A stretch of DNA of 64,000 nucleotides, from positions 64,632,720-64,696,719 of the forward strand of contig NC_089788.1 in NCBI RefSeq assembly GCF_040412425.1, in the 5' to 3' direction. The translations under genes and the position numbers were made by a program. Every line of letters starts with the position of its first letter. Position 1 is the stretch's first letter. The notes beneath the pieces were generated by a model. The model made no database searches. It saw nothing but the letters and a program-made list of their open reading frames with translations, and had not been told where the DNA came from. Below, in pieces: positions 56,366 through 64,000 of the stretch. This DNA comes from Macrobrachium rosenbergii. Its lineage: Eukaryota > Arthropoda > Malacostraca > Decapoda > Palaemonidae.

Positions 56366-57118
56366 CATAAAGTCCGTGTATATGTTTTTGTCCGCGTAAG
56401 AATGTATATTTATACATTGCTCCCACTTCATTCTTACATTAAACATTAAAAACTAAAACACATACTTTAAATAAGGCCAGTCCTAAAATCAACTAATAAT
56501 AAATTACGATCACAATTCACCTGGCAACAAACATAAACAACACGGCGACCAACAAACCTTCAAGAAATATAGGAAAGGCTGCAATTCGTGAAGTTTCTTC
56601 CCCCTCGCCAACCGCCCCCCCACCCCACAATTTTAAAGCGACGTTTCTACAAATCCCGAAAAGGAAAACTAATTAATTTTGCCCCGTCAGCCGGCATAAC
56701 TGCGCCATACCTCCTATGGCATTGCGTCAAATGTGACAGTCTATAGACATTCTAGAGAAGAGGCGCGGAACGGAAAACTTGGAATAAAAATAAATCGTAA
56801 CGAGCGCTTCCATTCCCTGTCGGGTTTTTCATTCCCATTCTCGTTTTTATTTTCCTTTATCAATTAAATGTCTGATCAATTTTTCGCCCGTGCAATGACT
56901 CGCCAAACTGCCGCCTCTAATTTTGAAATATTAAGGTACCCTTTTCCGTTTACACTGGGGAAGGAATTCCATCTTCATTTCGTCTTCTTTCCTCTTTCAA
57001 CTTCTTTATTGCATTCTCCATTTCTCTCTGTCTCTATGAAGGCAGAGGGGACAACTGAATATCCAAATGAATGGTCTGTGTATTTATATTTATATATTAT
57101 ATATAGGTGTGTGAATGT

Positions 57119-57320
<202 letters not shown>

Positions 57321-57591
57321 TCAGGTCCAGCTTGCCACGGCTGATGGTATACCTGGATTAGGGGGCATGACTGACTGCTGCCTTGTAGGCTGACACCTCT
57401 TTAGCAAAGACCAGATTCGCAATCGAAAAGTGTGGTCTTGCCCAAAGACACAGACCAAAGATCACTGGGGGCTGGATGAATGATAGGTTATGGCTTCAAC
57501 TCTGGCGAATGACCTCAGTTAAAAACGAACAGGCAACGGCAGGGATCAGAGGCCTTCGTCAACTAGGAACTGCTCAGTACAAGAAACTGGT

Positions 57592-57812
57592 CATCCAGCG
57601 CTGAAACGGAAATTGACAGTAAAAACCGTTTGAAAGGTGTAACAGGAGCAAAACTTCGCAGTTGCACTACGAATTAGTTAACAGGAGACGGTGGAAAGTA
57701 ATATGGAAGAAAGAGAATATGAACGGAGGTACAGTAAGAGTAATGAAAGGGGTTGCAGCTAGGGGCTGAAGTAACGCTGCGAAATCCTTAAGTAATGCCT
57801 ACAGTGCACCGG
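57592..57812 (-). mobile_element. S1 fragment, copy 8
   Basis: Starts within the tail-side hairpin (CATCCAGCGCTGAAACGG) and ends within the other (CTACAGTGCACCGGC). Both termini are missing. The unrelated sequence 57318-57590 was not recognised. Confidence 0.8.
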
Positions 57813-57924
57813 CATTTAGCAAATGAAATCTCTAAGGATTCTGGCACACATCTATATAGGCAAAATTGAAAAATGGTCTTTTGTTCCGGGAATACTGGGG
57901 TATTAAGAATCTCCCTGTCTATAA

Positions 57925-58245
57925 GCACTACAGACAAATGGAAAATAGGAAATTAGAACGTAAGAGCCCTGAATCAAACTAAATACAGGACGGGTAGAAA
58001 ACGAATTCCAGATATGGGCATCTTAGCCGTTTGTGAAACACGGTGAACAGGACTGGGAAAAGGGATGGAAAGGGGTTAACTTGTATATTTATTCAAGGAA
58101 AACAGATGGAACTGATAGCGAATGGGGTAGACATGATCTTGACAACAAAGGCAGAAAAGGCACTGACAGACTAGAGAGCAGTGAGCAGTAGATCACAGCT
58201 GGCAAGAATTAAATCAAGACTGTTATTATAATAAGGATTATATTG
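57925..58245 (+). pseudogene. LINE endonuclease-domain fragment (RTE/BovB-like)
   Basis: Frames read KIGN, stop, NVRALNQTKYRTGRKRIPDM, GILAVCETR, then GVDMILTTKAEKALTD and RAVSSRSQLARIKSRL. This follows the apurinic-endonuclease N-terminus of RTE-type LINEs: NVR.L......, ILGICETRW, then GV...L...A..AL....VS.R....R. Several stops show it is dead. It carries the 5' part of a LINE, complementary in content to the RT pieces elsewhere. Confidence 0.65.
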
Positions 58246-58497
58246 TGCTATGCACACACGAACGCACTGGCCACTAACAGGAGGTTAATTCATTCTAGGT
58301 CATAGCATGTGCTAGCGTGAGTGTGTGTTTTACCTAGAGGGAATAATGAAGAAGAAAAGGGACCGCTTTAACCTGGGAAGGAAGCTAGAGTTCCTTCTGT
58401 TAACAAAAAATTGAGAAAAATTCACCGTGGCTTTATAAACGGCACCAAAAAAAGATGTTTGTATTTTCCATTGTTCTGGTCATCAAACAATGTACCG

Positions 58498-58500
<3 letters not shown>

Positions 58501-58531
<31 letters not shown>
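58501..58531. repeat. (CT)n microsatellite
   Basis: Short CT run. 58531-59320 has no recognised gene. Confidence 0.85.
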
Positions 58532-58537
<6 letters not shown>

Positions 58538-59324
58538 TCCTGTCTGGATTCCTCCTGATTCTCTTTTGCTTACGATGTTCTCAGTGCATTGCTTCCCTTT
58601 GATTGCTGACAGTTACAAACGGTTCATCTGAATTCCTCTGTCAGCAAAATGGGAGCAGTTCCTTTTCATTTGTCAGTTCGAACCCGTTTGTTAGAATCTC
58701 TGCGGCAAAAATCAGTTGCTATTCCCATGTCAGTTAAAAGCGACTGATTTAAATATTTTCCGTCGATAAAAACGTGTTGAGTTGTCAATGAAAAAGCATA
58801 GTTGCCAATTTTATATCGGTGAAAGGTGCTGGTTTTGATTACTATGGGGCTCGATGGAGAAAATGATGGGTTGGAGGGGACCCTTGAAAAAACCTTGACA
58901 ACTTCAAGTGTATCCTTCTCTTTCATTCTACAGTAATAATCTGACCTAACTCACCAGCTTTTCTTCAGTTTGATGTCTAAATGGGCTCTAAACTTTCGAA
59001 TGTATTAATCCTCTTGATATTCGTAACCTATCTAATTGACTTCATAAATTAAATATATGATCTATCTGGAATTATCCAAAGATTTCCTAAAGGTCTCCTT
59101 TGGTTTCCTTTCTTTATCTTTTCCCATCCTTTTATTACATAAAATATCCTACCTAGTGACTTAAAAAAGGACAACATAACTCCCGTTTTTGTAAATAATC
59201 TTTATTACCACAGTGATTTCTGGAAGCTTGGCAATTTGTTACTGAACGGAGTTGCAGCTTCCCTACAAACTGTTTCAGTAGACATGCAATATTTCTTAGC
59301 CATTAGTATATATTAAAAAATATA

Positions 59325-59641
59325 ATGAATTGAATTGAATTGAAAATAGAGTTTAGGCCAAAGGCCAAGCACTGGGACCTATGAGGTCAATCAGCGCTGG
59401 AAAGGAAACTGCGAGTAGGTAGGTCTGAAAGGTGTATCAGGAGGAAAACCTCGCAGTTGCACCATGAAATATTTAAGAGAGGGGTGGATAGCGAGATGGA
59501 GAAAGAGCTATGAATGGAGGTACAGTAAAAGGAAAAAGGGGTTGCAGCAAGGGGCCGAAGTGACGCTACAAATAACCTTTAGTAATGCCTACAGTACGCC
59601 TCATGAGGTGTACTGACGGCACTTTCCCCCTACGGAAGAAA
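59325..59641 (-). mobile_element. S1 SINE-like element, copy 9
   Basis: Starts with the ATTGAATTGAATTGAAAATA tail and ends at CCCCCTACGGAAG. AAAAAATATA occurs on both sides (59315-59324 and 59642-59651), compatible with a target duplication though of low complexity. Confidence 0.88.
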
Positions 59642-59755
59642 AAAAAATATATGCATCCTGACCTTCCCAAATTCCGCCCTAACGAATTTCTGATATGATC
59701 TACTCAACGTCATATTACTCATAGGGCAATTCCAACGTCTCTTATTTTAATCGGC

Positions 59756-59767
59756 TATCTCTCTCTT

Positions 59768-59824
<57 letters not shown>
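59756..59824. repeat. (CT)n microsatellite
   Basis: CT with TTTCTTTCT interruption near the start. Confidence 0.95.
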
Positions 59825-59829
<5 letters not shown>

Positions 59830-60187
59830 TCCCAAAAATTAGTTTCCTAAATTATGATTATCTTCTCGTCTCTTATTTAAATCTTATATAATCACTTAAT
59901 AAATGGAACCTCTTATCTTTTGGTTATTTTTCTAAATTTTTGTTATCTATTTTCTTTAAAAGTTTTCTTTTTAATTTCTTATTGACATACTTCCCAAAAG
60001 TTTAGTTTACATTTCCAAATCATATTCTAAATAAACCTTTTCCTAACCTTATCAAATTGTTTCTATAGATAAAAATTTTTTCTTATAAATAAGATTTTCA
60101 CCCAATCATAAAGAAAATCAATTTTCTTCCTCTAAACAAGATACTTCACCAATAAACAAGATACTTCACCTAACTCTTTTCCATAAA

Positions 60188-60188
<1 letters not shown>

Positions 60189-60225
<37 letters not shown>
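60189..60225. repeat. (CT)n microsatellite
   Basis: Short CT run. A 22-bp duplication of AAACAAGATACTTCACC lies just upstream (60134-60172). Confidence 0.9.
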
Positions 60226-60230
<5 letters not shown>

Positions 60231-60307
60231 CTCTGCCTCTCATACTAGAAAATATTTTCTTGCCCACAAGATTCTTCACTAGATTTTCTAGAAAATCTTT
60301 CTCCATG

Positions 60308-60308
<1 letters not shown>

Positions 60309-60374
<66 letters not shown>

Positions 60375-60398
60375 TTATGTTCTAGATCTCTCTCATAA

Positions 60399-60436
<38 letters not shown>
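60309..60436. repeat. Two (CT)n tracts
   Basis: CT at 60309-60371 and 60403-60436, the second ending in CACACACACACA. Confidence 0.95.
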
Positions 60437-60449
<13 letters not shown>

Positions 60450-60634
60450 ACATCAGTCTTATTTTCAGTGTCCCTCTAATTAGTATCTAGACCCTTCTCC
60501 AAATTTATCTCTCTCGATCTCAGGCACTTGCCTCTCTACTTCTTATCGATCTCCTCAAGAAAAGTCTTCCGATCTCAGACGTCCCATTTTCGGCTGTGAC
60601 TAATCTGACACGTAAATCTTTCCTTTGAGGTATA

Positions 60635-60638
<4 letters not shown>

Positions 60639-60694
<56 letters not shown>
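60639..60694. repeat. (CT)n microsatellite
   Basis: CT tract directly before an S3 copy. Confidence 0.95.
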
Positions 60695-60696
<2 letters not shown>

Positions 60697-60705
60697 ACTC
60701 TCTTA

Positions 60706-60872
60706 GAGAATTTATTTCTGGTGATAGAAATCTCGTCATCTGAGTTCTGATTCCACAAAAATTGGTCCCGTTGCTTAACCAGTTGGTTCTTCTCTCTAAA
60801 ATAAATCTAATCCTTCGGGCCAGCCCTAGGAGGCTGTTAACCAGCTCAGTGTTCTAAACTAAGATATACTTA
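60706..60872 (+). mobile_element. S3 SINE, copy 4 (head missing)
   Basis: GAATTTATTTCTGGTGATAG, CCAGTTGGTTCTTCTCTC, GGGCCAGCCCTAGGAGGCTG and TAAGATATACTTAA. This is the only S3 copy on the plus strand. The tRNA-like head is replaced by the CT tract. Confidence 0.75.
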
Positions 60873-60884
60873 ACGTTTCCTAGA

Positions 60885-60913
60885 TCTCTTCGAGTTCTGT
60901 GATATTGGCGTTG

Positions 60914-60993
<80 letters not shown>

Positions 60994-61036
60994 GACGGGA
61001 ATCCGCTTCAGAGTTCTGTGAAATTGGCGTTACACA
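60885..61036. repeat. (CT)n between direct repeats
   Basis: CT tract 60917-60990 is bracketed by GAGTTCTGTGATATTGGCGT (about 60890) and GAGTTCTGTGAAATTGGCGT (about 61011). Confidence 0.85.
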
Positions 61037-61237
61037 TATACAGTATGTATCTTACGTGCATCACATTCAAGTTACTCTCCACTTCTTATAAAGTTCTATA
61101 TCTTTATTCGCGTATATCTACTAACTTTGAATTATTGAGAGGGCATTTTAAGATTCTAAGAAACTTACGTTGAGGAGGGAGGACTTGCCTGTGATTCATT
61201 CCACATCAGAAAGAAACTCCTCAACAAATTAAACATT

Positions 61238-61380
61238 TATAAATGCCAAAGTCCAAAATTATTGAGCGACTGATCGGTAAACATGTAGCCATCAATTTAT
61301 TTATAAATACCAATTACAATATCCAAAAGTAATAAGCGACTGATCAGTAAACATAGAGCTATTAATTTATTTAAAAATAT
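61238..61380 (+). repeat. Two-copy ~70-bp tandem repeat
   Basis: GCGACTGATC(G/A)GTAAACAT occurs at 61266 and 61336, with shared flanks (CAATTTATTTATAAATACCA and TTAATTTATTTAAAAATATC). Confidence 0.8.
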
Positions 61381-61604
61381 CAATTTGCAACACACATACA
61401 TACATATATACGCACATACACACAGACAAACAGACACACATACACATATATATATACATATATATATAATATATATATGCATATAACATACAAAACTCCA
61501 ACCCTATATTAAAAAGGGAACAAGCTGGGAAGAAGAATAACATACATAACTCCAACAAAGCAAGAAAGTATTTAAAAAATACCTATTAAAAAATAATACG
61601 AATA

Positions 61605-61906
61605 AATCGAGTTGAACTGAATAGAGAATTTAGGCCAACTGCCAAGCACTTGGACCTATGAAGTCATTCAGCGCTCAAACGGAAGTTGACAGTAAAAGGT
61701 TTGAGAGGTACAACAGGAGGAAAACCTCGCAGTTGCACTATGAATCAATTGAGGGTGGAGAGTACATGGAAGAGAATATGAATGGAGGTAGAGTAAAAGG
61801 AACGAAAGGGGTTGCAGCTAGGGGCCGAAGGGACGCTGCAAAGAACCTTAAGTAATGCCTAAAGTGCACCGCATGAGGTGCACTGACGGCACTATCCCCC
61901 TACGGG
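61605..61906 (-). mobile_element. S1 SINE-like element, copy 10 with TSD
   Basis: Perfect 13-bp duplication AATAATACGAATA (61592-61604 and 61907-61919). The body runs from AACTGAATAGAGAATTTAGG to CCCCCTACGGGG. The 3' hairpin has one change (AAGTGCACC-GCATGA-GGTGCACTG). 61920-62840 contains no recognised gene. Confidence 0.93.
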
Positions 61907-62849
61907 GAATAATACGAATACTTCAAGAAAATAAACAAAATTATTTGACGTTGAAATATCAAATTTGCTCAAATAAACATAACGACTGATTAATACATTT
62001 CAACAGAAGGAAGTTATCTGACGTCGCAACACCGATAAAGAAAATAAAAAAGTAGAGAGATACAACAGCCCCTACTCAAGCACCAACTTGAATCTCAACT
62101 TTAATTAAAGTTTCAATTCCACCTCCCGACTCTCCCGGTAAGTTCCTTCCCTGATAACGGTATGAATTTTTGTTCACTATTATTTTTCTTTTCTTCTTTA
62201 CAATTTGCAATTTCCAGTTATTCGTGTATTCGCCTATTTTGTTGCGATTCTTCTTGCGTCTCTTTTCGTCCGTTGGTTTTTCCTGTTTTATTTATCTTCT
62301 CATATGCAAGTCTTTTATTTTCCCTCCTTTTCACGCACACATTCATCAAAATATGAATTTAAATGAATTAAAATATTTCTCATTTATTGAAGCATCGAGT
62401 CTTATCGTTTGTTTGTTTTGCTATTTTATTCATTTCCTTCTTCCGTGCGAATTTCACTTCATTCCTTTCATTTATACTCAAGAACATTCACGATATGTGT
62501 TGAAATGAATTCAGTTCATTTATTTCCCATTTATTTAAGCATCGTAAATATTTGCTTATCATCATTCTGTTTTTGCATTCCATTCTCTTAATCCTCACCA
62601 TTTTTCTTTGTCTTCATTCATTAATGTATTCGGATTTCTTGAGCCTGTCTTTTCCCTTTTCATTTTCTTAAACCGTCTTTCTCCTCCACTATCGCAATTC
62701 ACTTCCTCGTATTTGTATTTTCCTTCATAATTAATACCTACATACTGGCATTCCCACTGACGACGTTCCCATTGACTTTTATTAATATCCAGATCTGCTT
62801 CCAAGACAATTCGTAAATATCTTTTAATGAGCTATTACCTGCCGAATGA

Positions 62850-62902
62850 TTCTTCTTCTTCTTCTTCTTCTTCTTCTTCTTCTTCTTCTTCTTCTTCTTC
62901 TG
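62850..62902. repeat. (CTT)n trinucleotide array
   Basis: About 17 CTT units. Confidence 0.95.
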
Positions 62903-62934
62903 TCTCCATTGCCGTCAGTTTGGATTCCTGTTTT

Positions 62935-62937
<3 letters not shown>

Positions 62938-62988
<51 letters not shown>
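62938..62988. repeat. (CT)n microsatellite
   Basis: CT tract about 150 bp before a GA tract of opposite strand sense, so the two could pair as an imperfect inverted repeat. Confidence 0.95.
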
Positions 62989-62991
<3 letters not shown>

Positions 62992-63137
62992 GGCATCTGC
63001 TTGATGTCTTCAACATAAATCATCCCGCAGAAGACGTGGCAGAGATGGAAGGGGAAAAGGCCCCACTGAAGCATCTTTAACGTTCGAGACAAAGACTCCC
63101 CCCACAACGGGTCTTCAAAGGCAACAACAAAAACAAA

Positions 63138-63139
<2 letters not shown>

Positions 63140-63196
<57 letters not shown>
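63140..63196 (+). repeat. (GA)n microsatellite
   Basis: GA tract. 63200-63860 shows no recognised feature. Confidence 0.95.
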
Positions 63197-63197
<1 letters not shown>

Positions 63198-63860
63198 GGG
63201 AATGGACAAGTTGATAATAATTATACCAAATTACGCAATGTACATAAATTCAACACGAACATTAAGGTATACTTTGATGAGACAGTATGTGATTTTTACT
63301 CTATGAAAACTCACCCGGCTAAAAATCATTATGTGAAAGCAAGAAAGAAAGAACTCTACTGAGAAGAAATAATGATTTAAAAGTATACATAATTCTGATG
63401 AAACAAGGTGGAAACCCACTTAGAAAAGAACACGGTTACCTATGAGTAAATTAATATAAATTTATACAAAAATCATAGTGTACAGCAAATAAGTATAGAA
63501 ATTTGAAAAAGGGGGTAACTCATAGACAACAGTATAAAATATCTCCCAGAAACATCGAGAAAAATTAACTTAGCCAGCACATGAAGTACACAGAAAATTG
63601 AAAACTGCAGACGACGTCACACTGAAGGAGAGGAAAGGAAATAAACGGGTACAGTGTACTGATGAAAACTAAGCAACATAAGGATTGATGTGAAGAATAA
63701 GATCGTGAATCAGATAAAGAAACAAAACAAGAGAGGTGTTAGGAATGACGACGAAGAGGCTACAAAGGAGACTAGCGAAAGCATACGAAACAAAATAAAA
63801 ACAAAAGGCTGCAAAGCCGAAGGGGGGAAGGATTCTCAAACAAAGGAAATTGGAGAGTGA

Positions 63861-63932
63861 CGGAGGAGGAGGAGGAGGAGGAGGAGGAGGAGGAGGAGGA
63901 GGAGGAGGAGGAGGAGGAGGAGGAGGAGGAGG
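63861..63932 (+). repeat. (GGA)n trinucleotide array
   Basis: About 24 GGA units. The reverse strand is open as poly-serine. Confidence 0.95.
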
Positions 63933-64000
63933 AAGGAAGGAGAGGATGAATGGAGAAGGTACCAGGAAATGAAATAGGCAGTGTGGCCAATACCAAAAGG

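Overview
The window looks like a piece of non-coding, intergenic or intronic DNA from a large, AT-rich animal genome, most likely a decapod crustacean (shrimp or prawn type). This is inferred from three things. Long (GA)n/(CT)n, (TA)n and (AAT)n microsatellites occur every 1-2 kb. Several dispersed families resemble repeats I associate with decapod genomic sequence. Decayed LINE and Penelope-like reverse-transcriptase pieces are scattered throughout. I found no convincing host protein-coding gene, rRNA, tRNA gene, CRISPR array or bacterial-type operon. The longest open frames lie inside minisatellites or microsatellites, or are retroelement debris.

Layout. 1-8 kb holds two copies (A 1-3245, B 5020-7985) of a ~3 kb composite whose ends carry the same module (D) in inverted orientation. 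8-12.6 kb holds a RTE/BovB-like LINE RT fragment split by a SINE-like insertion with a perfect 12-bp target duplication, two more copies of that SINE-like family (S1), and a Penelope-like RT fragment split by a palindromic MITE-like element (S2). 13-23.1 kb is a ~5 kb unit present twice in tandem. 23.1-31 kb has LINE debris, a degenerate G-rich minisatellite cut by an S2 element, S1 copies and a reverse-strand LINE 3' end whose tail is an (AAT)n tract. 31.7-34.2 kb is a ~1.2 kb tandem duplication ending in a tRNA-headed SINE (S3). 35.4-37.84 kb is a 51-bp satellite with about 46 copies. 38-41 kb is relatively low-copy, with a G-rich block, a strong short hairpin and a CpG-rich patch. 42.8-46.05 kb contains a polypurine minisatellite, duplicated AAT blocks and a 21-bp/105-bp higher-order minisatellite. 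46-58.3 kb has more LINE pieces, a clean 347-bp Tourist/Harbinger-like MITE (TSD TAA), a 36-bp minisatellite and long TA tracts. 58-64 kb is dominated by (CT)n tracts and S1/S3 copies.

Families named here for cross-reference. S1: ~310-bp SINE-like element, all copies on the minus strand, TATTC-type tail, hairpins near both ends. S2: palindromic MITE-like element with AGTTTTCTGTA termini. S3 and S4: tRNA-headed SINEs. D, E and G: dispersed modules that abut GA/CT microsatellites. All identifications come from reading the sequence. No database search was run, and boundaries not fixed by target duplications are approximate (tens of bases).
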